A stretch of DNA of 10,133 nt from Methylobacteriaceae bacterium (GCA_031272615.1 JAISTL010000148.1:1-10133), one strand, 5' to 3'; shown: positions 1-6,736, numbered from the stretch's first letter. The notes: generated by a model not told the origin, from the sequence alone. Translations and numbers: made by a program.

Positions 1-117
1 CTGCGAAAAACTGTCCTGTGTTTTTTTGTTCCGGCGCTATTTCTATTTCCATGGCGGCGAATTTGGTTTAACAGCGTAGTTCGGCGCCGCGCCGTTGTTC
101 TTCTGGAGGCAAAATCC

Positions 118-1221
118 ATGTCCGTTCCGGCTCCCCGTTCCAGCATCATGAGTTTGAAACCGTATGTGCCCGGGCATTCCGGCGCGGACCACAACGCCAA
201 ACTCATCTATTTGTGCAGCAACGAGAATCCGCTCGGCGCCTCTCCCAGGGCCCGGGAGGCCATCATCGAGTTCGCCGGGCGTCTGGCCTCCTATCCCGAC
301 GGCGGCGCAACGGCGCTCAGGGAAGCCATCGCCCGCAAGTTCGGCCTGGACACGAACTGTATCGCCGTCGGCAACGGTTCCGATGAACTGCTGGAAATGC
401 TGGCCGCGGCCTATATCGGCGACGGCGACGAGGGCCTTTATACGCAATACGGTTTTCTGGTCTACCCCATTGCCATCACGGCGGCGGGCGGCGTGGCGGT
501 TTGCGCCCCGGAGAAGGACTTGCGGGTGGATGTCGACGCGGTGCTCGCCCGGGTCAGCGAAAAGACCAAACTGGTGTACATCACCAATCCCGGCAATCCG
601 ACGGGCAGTTACATCCCCTTCGAGGAGGTGAAGCGCCTGCACGCCGGGCTGCCGGCGCACGTGCTGCTGGTGCTGGACGCGGCTTACGCCGAATACGTCA
701 ACCGCAACGATTACGCCGCCGGCATCGAGCTGGTGGCGTCGGCGGAAAACGTGGTGATGACGCGGACCTTCTCCAAGGTTTACGGGCTGGCGGGCCTGCG
801 GGTCGGCTGGATGTTCGGGCCGCGGGAAGTGGTGGACGTCATCAACCGGATACGCGGGCCGTTCAATGTCAATGCCGGCGCCCAGGCGGCGGCGGTGGCG
901 GCGCTCGCCGACGATGCCTTCGTCGCCCGCTCGGTGGAGGTCAATACCGCCGGTCTGGCCTATCTGACGGCGGAGCTGGAAGCGCTCGGGCTCACCGTCA
1001 GCCCCAGCGTCACCAATTTCATTTTGATTCATTTTCCCGATCAGGACGGGTTGAGAGCGGCGGAGGCCGAGCGATATTTACGCTCCCATGGCCTTTTGCT
1101 GCGCGGGGTTGCCGCTTACGGTCTTCCCGGCGCGTTACGCCTCACCATCGGTACGGAAGACGCAAACCGTAAGGTGGTTGACGTTCTCAAACAGTTTTTA
1201 TCGGGACATCGAACATCATGA
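118..1221 (+). CDS. hisC: Histidinol-phosphate / aromatic aminotransferase (PLP fold type I)
   Basis: PLP-dependent aminotransferase of 367 residues, normal length for HisC, which converts imidazole-acetol phosphate to L-histidinol phosphate with glutamate; many homologues also transaminate phenylpyruvate or 4-hydroxyphenylpyruvate. Visible family motifs: SNENPLG near the N-terminus, NPGNPTG (157-163), the cofactor aspartate and tyrosine in DAAYAEY (D187, Y190), the Schiff-base lysine K220 in TFSKVYGLAGLRVGW, and a C-terminal LRLTIGT segment with the carboxylate-binding arginine. The start at 118 is supported by a GGAGG at 105-109, 8 bases upstream; an internal ATG at 148 (MSLKPYVPG) is where homology clearly begins and is the alternative. 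The stop codon overlaps the start of the next gene by 4 bases (ATGA), so they are probably translationally coupled. Pairing with a TyrA-type dehydrogenase suggests this copy may serve tyrosine/phenylalanine synthesis as well as, or instead of, histidine synthesis; substrate choice cannot be read from the sequence. Confidence 0.93.
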   Translation: MSVPAPRSSIMSLKPYVPGHSGADHNAKLIYLCSNENPLGASPRAREAIIEFAGRLASYPDGGATALREAIARKFGLDTNCIAVGNGSDELLEMLAAAYIGDGDEGLYTQYGFLVYPIAITAAGGVAVCAPEKDLRVDVDAVLARVSEKTKLVYITNPGNPTGSYIPFEEVKRLHAGLPAHVLLVLDAAYAEYVNRNDYAAGIELVASAENVVMTRTFSKVYGLAGLRVGWMFGPREVVDVINRIRGPFNVNAGAQAAAVAALADDAFVARSVEVNTAGLAYLTAELEALGLTVSPSVTNFILIHFPDQDGLRAAEAERYLRSHGLLLRGVAAYGLPGALRLTIGTEDANRKVVDVLKQFLSGHRTS

Positions 1222-2165
1222 CACCCAAAACCGGGACACCTCTGGTCGAGCCGCTGTTCAAGCGCCTCGCCATTATCGGATTCGGGCTGATCGGCTCCTC
1301 CATCGCCCGCGTCGCCCGCCAGCAGAACCTCGTTGAAACCATCGTCGCCATTGACTCCTCCAAGGAGGCCCGCCGGACCATCAGGGAACTGGCGCTGGCG
1401 GACCGCATCACCGGCGATATCCCCTCCGGCGTGCGCGGGGCGGATTTCATTATTCTGTGCACCCCCGTCGGCAGCTACGAGCAGGTGGCGCTGGCCATGA
1501 AGGACTATCTGGAGCCGGGCGCCATCGTCTCCGATGTCGGCTCGGTGAAGGGCGTTGCCGTCACCGCCATCACGCCGCATATTCCGCCCCACGCCCATTT
1601 CGTCGCCGCCCATCCGGTGGCGGGAACCGAGCAGTCGGGGCCGCAGGCGGGCTTCGCCTCACTGTTCGTCAACCGCTACACCGTGGTGACGCCGACGCTG
1701 GAGACCGACCGCGAGGCGGTGGCGAAGGTGGTGAAATTCTGGGAGGGAACCGGCGCGCTGGTGGAAGAGATGGATTATCAGCACCATGACCTGGTGCTGG
1801 CCATCACCAGCCACATTCCCCACCTCATCGCCTACAACATCGTCGGCACCGCGGCGGACCTCGAAACGGTCATCCAGTCGGAGGTCATCAAGTTCTCCGC
1901 CGGCGGGTTCCGGGATTTCACCCGTATCGCCGCGTCGGACCCGACCATGTGGCGCGATGTGTTTCTCAACAACCGTGAGGCGGTGCTGGAAATGCTCGGG
2001 CGCTTCAACGAGGACCTGTCGGCGCTGGCCCGGGCCATCCGCTGGGGCGACGGCGACAAGCTGTTCGATCTGTTTACCCGCACCCGTTCCATCCGCCGCA
2101 GCATCATCGACATGGGGCAGGAAATCGCCGAGCCCAATTTCGGCCGCGACAAGGGCGCGAACTGA
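1218..2165 (+). CDS. tyrC: Prephenate/arogenate dehydrogenase (TyrA/TyrC type)
   Basis: Cytosolic NAD(P)-dependent dehydrogenase of 315 residues that oxidatively decarboxylates prephenate to 4-hydroxyphenylpyruvate or arogenate to tyrosine. It opens with a Rossmann fold, IIGFGLIGSS, with the GxGxxG glycines at 21, 23 and 26, and an acidic D46 at the end of the second strand (VAID), which usually favours NAD over NADP. The catalytic histidine is H132 in the hallmark HPVAGTEQSGP. The C-terminal helical dimerisation domain carries SHIPHLIAYNIV and GGFRDFTRIAASDPTMWRD, both highly typical of the family. No chorismate mutase or ACT domain is fused, so it is the monofunctional form. The start overlaps the hisC stop by 4 bases. 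The symbol tyrC (cyclohexadienyl dehydrogenase) is used by analogy with GC-rich proteobacteria; tyrA would be equally defensible. The aminotransferase next door could supply the partner transamination step. Confidence 0.92.
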   Translation: MTPKTGTPLVEPLFKRLAIIGFGLIGSSIARVARQQNLVETIVAIDSSKEARRTIRELALADRITGDIPSGVRGADFIILCTPVGSYEQVALAMKDYLEPGAIVSDVGSVKGVAVTAITPHIPPHAHFVAAHPVAGTEQSGPQAGFASLFVNRYTVVTPTLETDREAVAKVVKFWEGTGALVEEMDYQHHDLVLAITSHIPHLIAYNIVGTAADLETVIQSEVIKFSAGGFRDFTRIAASDPTMWRDVFLNNREAVLEMLGRFNEDLSALARAIRWGDGDKLFDLFTRTRSIRRSIIDMGQEIAEPNFGRDKGAN

Positions 2166-2184
2166 GCGAAAACGGAGGCAGCCG

Positions 2185-3360
2185 ATGCGTGACGCAGCGC
2201 ACAACAGCGGCGAACCGGCGCGGGACGTGGTGTTCATGGTTCTGGCGGGTATGGCGCTGCTTGCACTGGTCATGGCGGCGGCGGCGCTGCCGTCCCTCTA
2301 TTCCCCGCCGGCGGGCGCCGCTCCCGGAACGGTGTTCGCGCCGGATTATCTTGCCTTCTGGGCGGGGGGAAGCCTCGGCCTCGATCATCAGGCGCCGGCG
2401 GCCTATGACGCGGCGGCGCTTGCCGCCCGGCAGACGCTCGGGTTCGGGGCGGCCCCGGGGTTTCTGCCGTTTCTGAATCCGCCGCCGTTTCTGCTGCTGA
2501 CGGCGCCGCTGGCGGTGCTGGCGCCGATGGAAAGCCACTATGCCTTTGCGGTGCTGTCGCTTCTCATCTATGGGTTTGCCGCCTGGCGGATTTTCCCCGA
2601 CAAGCGGGCGGCGGCCGCGGCGCTGGCGTTTCCGGCGGTGTTTTTCTGCCTGCCCGTCGGCCAGACGGGGCTGCTGACCGCCGGTATTCTCGGCCTGTTC
2701 ACGGTGCTCCTGGGGCCGCAGCCGTTCATTGCCGGGCTTGTGGCCGGTACGCTGGTCATCAAGCCGCAGCTGGCGGTGCTCGTCCCGTTCGTGCTGATGG
2801 TGTCCGGCAACCGGTGGGCCTTCGCCGGGGCGGCGGTTTCCGCCCTGGGGTTGTGCCTGCTGGCGTCGGCGGCGTTCGGTTTTGACGTGTGGCCGGCGTT
2901 TTTCGCCATGCTGGCGGATTATCAGGGCAAGGCGTCGTCGCTCACCCATTATCTGTCGCGCATGCAGACGGCCTATGGCCTCGCGGTGTTTTGCGGCGCG
3001 TCTGCCGGTGTTGCCGCCCTTATCCAGGCGGCGGTGTCGGCGCCGGCTTTCATCGGCGTGCTGGTCATCTGGAAGCGGCCGTTCTCCCGGGAATTGAAAT
3101 ATGCGGCGCTGATTGCCGGCACGGTTCTGGTGACGCCCTATTTTCTGGTGTATGAGTTCCCGATCATGGCGATGGCGGGCTTGTGGCTGTGGCGGGCCGG
3201 CGTCGGGTTGGATCGCACGCTGATCGTGCTGTTCGCGGCGGCGTTTCTCGGTTTGTTCGTTGTCCACGCCCCGGTCTACGGAGTGTTGATGGGTCTTGCG
3301 GTGGTTGTGATTGTTTGGCGGGCGCGGCGGGAACAGGCGGCGTTTGGGGAGCGGGTGTGA
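2185..3360 (+). CDS. Polytopic membrane glycosyltransferase, GT87/DUF2029 family
   Basis: Integral membrane protein of 391 residues with an N-terminal hydrophobic helix (about 14-36) and roughly eight to ten membrane segments in total. Signature elements of the GT87/DUF2029 family are visible: DYLAFWAGG after the first helix (54-62), a YD pair (74-75), NPPPFLLL (98-105), VGQTGLLTAG (158-167), VIKPQLAVL (191-199) and TPYFLVYEFP (317-326). Characterised members such as mycobacterial PimE transfer mannose from polyprenyl-phosphate-mannose to lipid-linked acceptors, using an aspartate in the first extracytoplasmic loop; D54 sits in the matching place. The acceptor here is unknown. The frame is open back to 1786 inside tyrC, but the ATG at 2185 is preferred: it has GGAGG at 2174-2178, six bases upstream, gives the usual family length, and clears the preceding gene by 19 bases. 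The stop codon overlaps the next start by one base. Likely co-transcribed with hisC-tyrC without an obvious functional link. Confidence 0.8.
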   Translation: MRDAAHNSGEPARDVVFMVLAGMALLALVMAAAALPSLYSPPAGAAPGTVFAPDYLAFWAGGSLGLDHQAPAAYDAAALAARQTLGFGAAPGFLPFLNPPPFLLLTAPLAVLAPMESHYAFAVLSLLIYGFAAWRIFPDKRAAAAALAFPAVFFCLPVGQTGLLTAGILGLFTVLLGPQPFIAGLVAGTLVIKPQLAVLVPFVLMVSGNRWAFAGAAVSALGLCLLASAAFGFDVWPAFFAMLADYQGKASSLTHYLSRMQTAYGLAVFCGASAGVAALIQAAVSAPAFIGVLVIWKRPFSRELKYAALIAGTVLVTPYFLVYEFPIMAMAGLWLWRAGVGLDRTLIVLFAAAFLGLFVVHAPVYGVLMGLAVVVIVWRARREQAAFGERV

Positions 3361-4400
3361 TGGCCGTGGCGGTGACGGGCATCTGGTATGACGCCGGGGC
3401 GGACCGGGAGTGCTCCGCCCGGTTGCTGGAGGATTTCGGCATCCTGCGCATCGAAGAGCCGCAGACCTCCGCGGCGCTGCGGCAGCTGGACGCGGTGGAT
3501 GTGCGCATTCACCGGACACCCGGCGGCGCGGTGCGGCGTGTGGAATTCGCCGACGGGTCGGAGTTCGAGGCCGCCGACGCAAACGGCGGGCGCGCCGCTT
3601 CCGGCGGGAAAAACCGCGGGGCGCGCGCGGACCGTTCATGGGTATTTTCCATCGGCGGGCTGCTGGCGGCCGCGGCGGGGCTGCTCGCCCTCTATCTGGT
3701 TGTCTGGCCGGCGTTCGTGACCCTGGCGGTGGACGCGACGCCGCCGGTGCTGGTGGAGGAGGTGACGCAGTCAGTGACCAGACACCTCACCGGCGCGTTG
3801 GAGAACAGCCGACTGCCCGCCGAAGAGCAGGCGCGGATTTTCGAGGGGTTCCACAAACTGGCGGCGCTGACCTCCCGCGGCGCCGGCGGTTATGAACTCA
3901 ATTTCCGCGGCAGCCGCGTCCTCGGCCCCAATGCCTTCGCGCTGCCGAACGGGCAGGTTTTTCTGCTGGACGACCTGGTGGACGTCAACCTCCATGAACC
4001 GGAACTCATTCTGGCGGTTCTGGCCCATGAAGTCGCCCACATCGAGAAGAAGCACGCGTTGCGCGGATTTTACGATAAACTGGGGATTGTGGTTGTCGGC
4101 GCGGTGTTGCTGGGTGGGGTCAGCAGCGCCGGCGACGTGTTGGCGGAAGGCATCAAGACCATCGTCATGGCCAATTCCCAGCAAGCCGAAATGGAAGCGG
4201 ACCGCTATTCGGCGGATCTCCTCTACCGCTCGGGCTATGATCCGGTGGCGCTGATGCGCTCGCTCAGCCTGGTGGAGCGGCAGACGGCGAACCTGAGGGC
4301 AGGGAACTCGGTGCTGCGCACACACCCGCCAACCCCGGAACGTGTTGCCAGATTGAAGCAATACATCGAGCAGCTGACCGGGCGGCCGGTGGAATTCTGA
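3360..4400 (+). CDS. Membrane-anchored M48 family zinc metalloprotease
   Basis: Metalloprotease of 346 residues. Residues 1-75 form a small soluble beta-rich domain (GIWYDAGADRECSARL..., VEFADGSEFE) of the kind found in front of the membrane helix of some proteobacterial M48 proteins. A basic stretch (KNRGARADR) precedes a hydrophobic segment at about 94-122. By the positive-inside rule the N-terminus is cytoplasmic and the protease domain periplasmic. The zinc site is complete: HEVAH at 223-227 (ligands H223 and H227, catalytic E224) and the third ligand E277 in EMEADRYSADLL. The closing RTHPPTPERVARL is the usual substrate-side loop of the family. No TPR repeats follow, so it is not a BepA-type fusion; it resembles stand-alone envelope quality-control proteases. 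The frame is open upstream to 3183, but the ATG at 3360, overlapping the previous stop by one base (TGATG), gives a normal protein and a coupled start. A weak hairpin follows the stop. The substrate is unknown. Confidence 0.88.
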   Translation: MAVAVTGIWYDAGADRECSARLLEDFGILRIEEPQTSAALRQLDAVDVRIHRTPGGAVRRVEFADGSEFEAADANGGRAASGGKNRGARADRSWVFSIGGLLAAAAGLLALYLVVWPAFVTLAVDATPPVLVEEVTQSVTRHLTGALENSRLPAEEQARIFEGFHKLAALTSRGAGGYELNFRGSRVLGPNAFALPNGQVFLLDDLVDVNLHEPELILAVLAHEVAHIEKKHALRGFYDKLGIVVVGAVLLGGVSSAGDVLAEGIKTIVMANSQQAEMEADRYSADLLYRSGYDPVALMRSLSLVERQTANLRAGNSVLRTHPPTPERVARLKQYIEQLTGRPVEF

Positions 4401-4406
4401 AGCAAG

Positions 4407-4427
4407 CGGCGGTTCGGAAAACCGCCG
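4407..4427 (+). other. Hairpin just after the M48 gene
   Basis: An 8-bp perfect inverted repeat (CGGCGGTT / AACCGCCG) with a 5-base loop begins seven bases after the M48 stop codon. The position fits the end of the hisC-to-M48 transcription unit, but no T-run follows, so it is not a textbook intrinsic terminator. It may be an mRNA 3' stabiliser or a weak terminator. Confidence 0.4.
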
Positions 4428-4501
4428 GCACATAAAGCCTCTGCCGGTGGTGGTTCTCCATCATGAAACGCTGCAGGCGGCGCCCGGGGGCGGCGACTCG
4501 A

Positions 4502-4530
4502 TTGACAAATCGCAAACGTTCTATTAAGTG
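4502..4530 (+). promoter_or_regulatory. Possible promoter in AT-rich pocket before the M20 gene
   Basis: A perfect TTGACA (4502-4507) lies at the edge of the only AT-rich stretch in this gap (about 4500-4560). Candidate -10 boxes are imperfect: TATTAA at 4522-4527 is only 14 bases away and TTAAGT at 4524-4529 is 16 away. Together with the M48 3' hairpin it suggests that the amidohydrolase is transcribed separately. Assignment is tentative because no good -10 is correctly spaced. Confidence 0.28.
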
Positions 4531-4624
4531 GACATAATTCTTTTATCAGAACGAACCCTCCGCCCGCCGATGTCCGGTTTTTGTTGTATCGCAAGGCGCT
4601 CATGTGCAATTGCGGCCAAAGATG

Positions 4625-4653
4625 TTGACGGTGGTGTTTTGTTTAACGTTTAT
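4625..4653 (+). promoter_or_regulatory. Alternative weak promoter candidate for the M20 gene
   Basis: TTGACG at 4625-4630 is followed after 17 bases by GTTTAT at 4648-4653. The -35 matches consensus at 5 of 6 positions and the -10 at only 3 of 6. It lies about 60 bases before the amidohydrolase start. Sequence resemblance is the only support. Confidence 0.22.
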
Positions 4654-4712
4654 CCGCGCCGCTCCCGGGTCTGCGCCGGGCGGTCGCTCCGCAGTCCCGG
4701 GGAATTGCAACC

Positions 4713-5882
4713 ATGACGCACACCGCTTCCGCCATTGCCGACATCATCCCGGAGGTCACCGCCTGGCGGCGGGATTTCCACGCCCATCCCGAACTGGGGT
4801 TTGAGGAAACGCGCACGGCGGCGCTGGTGGCCGAACGGTTGAGGGTCTTCGGGTTTGACGAGGTGGCCACCGGCATCGGCAAAACCGGCGTGGTCGGCGT
4901 GCTGAAGGGCAAACGCCCCGGCAACCGCGCCATCGCCATCCGTGCCGATATGGACGCGCTGCCTATCGAGGAAGCGACGGACCTGCCCTATACATCGCTC
5001 ACCCCCGGCGTCATGCACGCCTGCGGCCATGATGGCCACACAGCCATTCTGCTCGGCGCGGCCAAAATTCTCGCCGCGACGCGGGATTTCGCCGGCACGG
5101 CGGTGCTGGTGTTCCAACCCGCCGAAGAGTTGGGGAGCGGGGCCGGCGCCATGCTGCGCGACGGCCTGTTCGAGCGCTTTCCGGTGGAGGAGATTTACGG
5201 CCTGCACAATCAGCCGGGCCTGGCGCGCGGGCGCTTCGCCATCCGCCCCGGGGCGATGATGGCCTCGGCCGACCCGTTCATCATCACGGTGCGCGGCAAA
5301 AGCGGGCACGCCGCATCGCCGCAGGAGACCATCGACCCCATCGTCACCGCCGCCGCCATCATCACGGGGCTGCAGACGGTGGTGTCGCGCACCGTCAACC
5401 CGCGCGACGCGGTGGTGCTCACCGTCGGTTCCATCAAGGCCGGGGAGGCGGGCAACGTCATCCCCGATACCGCCGTGCTGCTGGGCACGTTGCGCACGCT
5501 CAACAACGAGGCGCGGGTCAACGCCCAGGCCCGGGCCGCCGAGCTGGTGCGCCACATCGCCGCCGGGTTCGGCGCCGAGGCGGACTATAAACCGCGGAGC
5601 GGCGGCTGCCCCGTCACCTTCAACGACCCGGAGAAAACCGCGGTGCTCGCCGGCATCGCCGAAGCCGTCGCCGGGAAAAAGGCGGTGGAGCGCGACTACC
5701 GCCCCAGCATGGGTTCGGAGGATTTCTCCTTCCTGCTGGAGCGCAAACCCGGAGCGTTCATCTATATCGGCAGCGGCGACATCCCCACCCTGCACAACGC
5801 CGGCTTCAACTTCCCCGACGACATCCTGCCCCACGGCATCGCCCTGTGGGTGAAGACCGTGGAAACGGTGCTGAAGGGGTGA
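4713..5882 (+). CDS. M20 family metal-dependent amidohydrolase (hippurate hydrolase / N-acyl-amino-acid deacylase type)
   Basis: Binuclear metallo-amidohydrolase of 389 residues, typical of the M20D group (hippuricase, N-acyl-L-amino acid and IAA-amino acid hydrolases), which cleaves N-acyl amino acids to the free acid and amino acid. Recognisable blocks: HAHPELGFEE near residue 22, RADMDALPIEE, MHACGHDGHTAILLGAAK with likely metal ligands C104 and H106, FQPAEE with E138/E139, GLHN with H165, a dimerisation/lid domain containing GKSGHAA and GEAGNVIPDTAVLLGTLRT, and the C-terminal ligand H361 in TLHNAGFNFPDD. The domain is complete and uninterrupted. GGGGA at 4699-4703, nine bases before the ATG, fits as ribosome-binding site. 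No signal peptide is seen, so it is probably cytoplasmic; the physiological substrate is unknown. A decayed second copy of its 3' portion lies about 1.1 kb downstream (6948-7110), implying a former tandem paralogue. It is followed by a long repeat-rich gap, so the transcript probably ends here. Confidence 0.9.
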   Translation: MTHTASAIADIIPEVTAWRRDFHAHPELGFEETRTAALVAERLRVFGFDEVATGIGKTGVVGVLKGKRPGNRAIAIRADMDALPIEEATDLPYTSLTPGVMHACGHDGHTAILLGAAKILAATRDFAGTAVLVFQPAEELGSGAGAMLRDGLFERFPVEEIYGLHNQPGLARGRFAIRPGAMMASADPFIITVRGKSGHAASPQETIDPIVTAAAIITGLQTVVSRTVNPRDAVVLTVGSIKAGEAGNVIPDTAVLLGTLRTLNNEARVNAQARAAELVRHIAAGFGAEADYKPRSGGCPVTFNDPEKTAVLAGIAEAVAGKKAVERDYRPSMGSEDFSFLLERKPGAFIYIGSGDIPTLHNAGFNFPDDILPHGIALWVKTVETVLKG

Positions 5883-5942
5883 GGGGGAGGGAAGGCGTGC
5901 GGAAAACCCGCGTGAAACGCTGTTTGGAATGTCCATGTGCAG

Positions 5943-6054
5943 GTGCCGCGTCACCCACGAGCGAAGCGAAGCAATCCAAGCCGGGCGCCTCTCATATCGT
6001 ATTGTTTTCACGGGTATATTTCTGGATTGCTTCGTTCCTCGCAATGACGCGGCA
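5943..6054. repeat. Inverted pair of dispersed repeat unit A (MITE/REP-like)
   Basis: The left arm (5943-5978) contains GTGCCGCGTCACCCACGAG and ends in GAAGCAATCCA. The right arm (6022-6054) is its near-complement, starting TGGATTGCTTCG and ending CGCAATGACGCGGCAC. The arms flank about 43 bases of unrelated AT-richer DNA, so transcript or single-stranded DNA could fold into a long imperfect hairpin. The core GTCATTGCGAGGAACGAAGCAATCC resembles a repeat widely dispersed in many bacterial genomes (prior knowledge, not checked here). No transposase is encoded. Confidence 0.7.
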
Positions 6055-6080
6055 CCAGCCGTGCGACACGTCAACCGGTG
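6048..6080 (-). repeat. Extension of repeat unit A on the minus strand (unit C)
   Basis: The reverse complement reads CCGGTTGACGTGTCGCAC, then GGCTGGTGCCGCGTC. This matches the plus-strand sequence preceding the other A copies (6150-6187, 6222-6260, 6361-6398). The repeating unit is therefore longer than the core and carries a GTGxxGCACCGCCGG leader. Confidence 0.5.
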
Positions 6081-6130
6081 AAGCGGGTGGCGAAATTGTC
6101 CATCGTGTCCACCAAGTCCACCGTGTCCAC
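6081..6130 (+). repeat. Repeat B copy 1 (50 bp, internal 9-bp period)
   Basis: A 50-base unit that matches 6408-6457 with a single difference (G to A at the seventh base). Its second half is a 9-bp tandem array: GTCCATCGT, GTCCACCAA, GTCCACCGT, GTCCAC. A 9-bp period is also three codons, so translated frames read as repeated Ser-Thr or Val-His units; there is no start or ribosome-binding site that would make this a gene. Confidence 0.75.
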
Positions 6131-6149
6131 TGAAACGCCCGCCGCCCAC

Positions 6150-6213
6150 TCCGCCGTTTGGTGTGACGCACCGCCGGTGCCGCGTCACCCACGAGGAACG
6201 AAGCAATCCAGTG
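6150..6213 (+). repeat. Repeat unit C+A, plus-strand copy
   Basis: A leader TCCGCCGTTTGGTGTGACGC (6150-6169) is followed by ACCGCCGGTGCCGCGTCACC and the A core ending GAAGCAATCCAGTG. The first 38 bases match 6361-6398 at 35 positions, and the A core matches 5943-5978 with a small internal deletion. Confidence 0.65.
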
Positions 6214-6221
6214 CAGCCACA

Positions 6222-6269
6222 TTGGTTGACGTGTTGCACCGCCGGTTGGGCCGTCACCCACGAGGAACG
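6222..6269 (+). repeat. Truncated repeat unit C+A, plus-strand copy
   Basis: TTGGTTGACGTGTTGCACCG followed by CCGGTTGGGCCGTCACCCAC and GAGGAACG. It carries the same leader-plus-core order as the neighbouring copies but stops before the GAAGCAATCCA end and runs into unrelated sequence. Confidence 0.55.
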
Positions 6270-6332
6270 CCCGGATGCGTGGCACACACTCCGCACTGAA
6301 TCCCGAAGGGGTGACGGGCGTTCGGGTATTTT

Positions 6333-6348
6333 GGTGGACTTGGTGGAC
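6333..6348 (-). repeat. Inverted fragment of repeat B
   Basis: GGTGGACTTGGTGGAC is the exact reverse complement of GTCCACCAAGTCCACC, the centre of repeat B (6107-6122 and 6434-6449). The motif is therefore present in both orientations within 350 bases. Confidence 0.6.
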
Positions 6349-6360
6349 GAATCCGCGTGC

Positions 6361-6414
6361 TCCGCCGTTTGATGTGTCGCACCGCCGATGCCGCGTCATT
6401 GCGAGCGAAGCGGA
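6361..6414 (+). repeat. Repeat unit C+A, plus-strand copy fused to repeat B
   Basis: TCCGCCGTTTGATGTGTCGC leads into ACCGCCGATGCCGCGTCATT and GCGAGCGAAGCGGA. The leader matches 6150-6187 at 35 of 38 positions. The A core breaks off after GCGAAGCG and continues directly into repeat B copy 2, a chimeric junction. Confidence 0.65.
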
Positions 6415-6457
6415 TGGCGAAATTGTCCATCGTGTCCACCAAGTCCACCGTGTCCAC
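6408..6457 (+). repeat. Repeat B copy 2 (50 bp, internal 9-bp period)
   Basis: Identical to 6081-6130 at 49 of 50 positions, including the GTCCACC-based 9-bp tandem array. The near identity contrasts with the looser A copies and suggests recent duplication or gene conversion between the two B copies. Confidence 0.75.
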
Positions 6458-6561
6458 CGCGTCAAGAGGATGTTTTCCCAGGGGAGCGTTCCGAGCACGA
6501 TTCGCAAATTTCGGGCATCTGCGCTGTTTGTCGACTTGCCGCGTGCGGTCATCAGGCTTAT

Positions 6562-6736
6562 GATTTCCAGTATCGGGGAACTATGCGCCGGCGCTTTGGA
6601 CGCAACGTACAACGGCAATCAAAAACTCTCAGCACTGCTGAGAGAATTGAGTTGGACGAATAATATTCTGATTATGGCGTGAAAAACAGATGAGGAGCTG
6701 GAGTGTTATCTTAGATTGGCGATTAAAAACCGATAT
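6562..6736 (+). pseudogene. Remnant of a DUF1016/YhcG-type nuclease gene (N-terminal domain fragment)
   Basis: From 6608 the plus strand reads YNGNQKLSALLRELSWTNN then ILIMA, a TGA stop (6680-6682), and in the same frame KTDEELECYLRLAIKNRY to 6736. This is the hallmark segment of the DUF1016 N-terminal domain, whose intact members read approximately KLSALLREISWTNN...LSRCKTDEEREFYL. Here the conserved Arg-Cys before KTDEE is lost and replaced by the stop. Upstream, a different frame (from 6562) reads DFQYRGTMRRRFGRN, loosely like the preceding GFSRSNLWRMRRFYE segment, implying a frameshift near 6605. No continuation of the family is seen after 6736, and the C-terminal PDDEXK nuclease part is absent. 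Intact DUF1016 proteins are found near restriction-modification and mobile loci. Family recognition is by eye. Confidence 0.65.
6626..6644. other. Short palindrome CTCTCAGCACTGCTGAGAG
   Basis: Nine bases on each side of the central C are perfectly complementary. It lies inside the DUF1016 remnant, over the codons for LSALLRE, so it may be a coincidence of the coding sequence rather than a functional site. Confidence 0.35.

Noticed and set aside
1..60. T-run (21-27) with flanking A-run suggesting an upstream terminator
   Set aside because: The only possible stem is a short A/T pairing (AAAAAC/GTTTTT) without a GC core; insufficient for an intrinsic terminator.
52..72. Six-codon peptide ATG...TAA (MAANLV) upstream of hisC as a leader peptide
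   Set aside because: No His, Tyr or Phe run, no attenuator hairpin pair and no ribosome-binding site; most likely chance.
2104..3639. Minus-strand open frame of 511 codons
   Set aside because: Arg/Pro/Gln-rich antisense shadow of the GT87 and M48 genes.
4528..4716. Small plus-strand frame of 62 codons overlapping the M20 start
   Set aside because: No convincing ribosome-binding site, no recognisable features, and it spans the probable promoter region of the M20 gene.
4650..6296. Minus-strand open frame of 548 codons across the M20 gene and repeats
   Set aside because: Shadow of the GC-rich M20 coding sequence, reading on into the repeat cluster; low-complexity His/Arg/Gly-rich translation.
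5943..6457. Possible CRISPR array
   Set aside because: Repeats occur in both orientations, differ in length and divergence, and are not separated by regular unique spacers; no cas genes are present.
5992..6618. Minus-strand 208-codon frame with repeated Trp-Thr/Val-His units
   Set aside because: The repeats come from the 9-bp DNA period of repeat B and its inverted piece; frames on both strands read repetitively and there is no ribosome-binding site.
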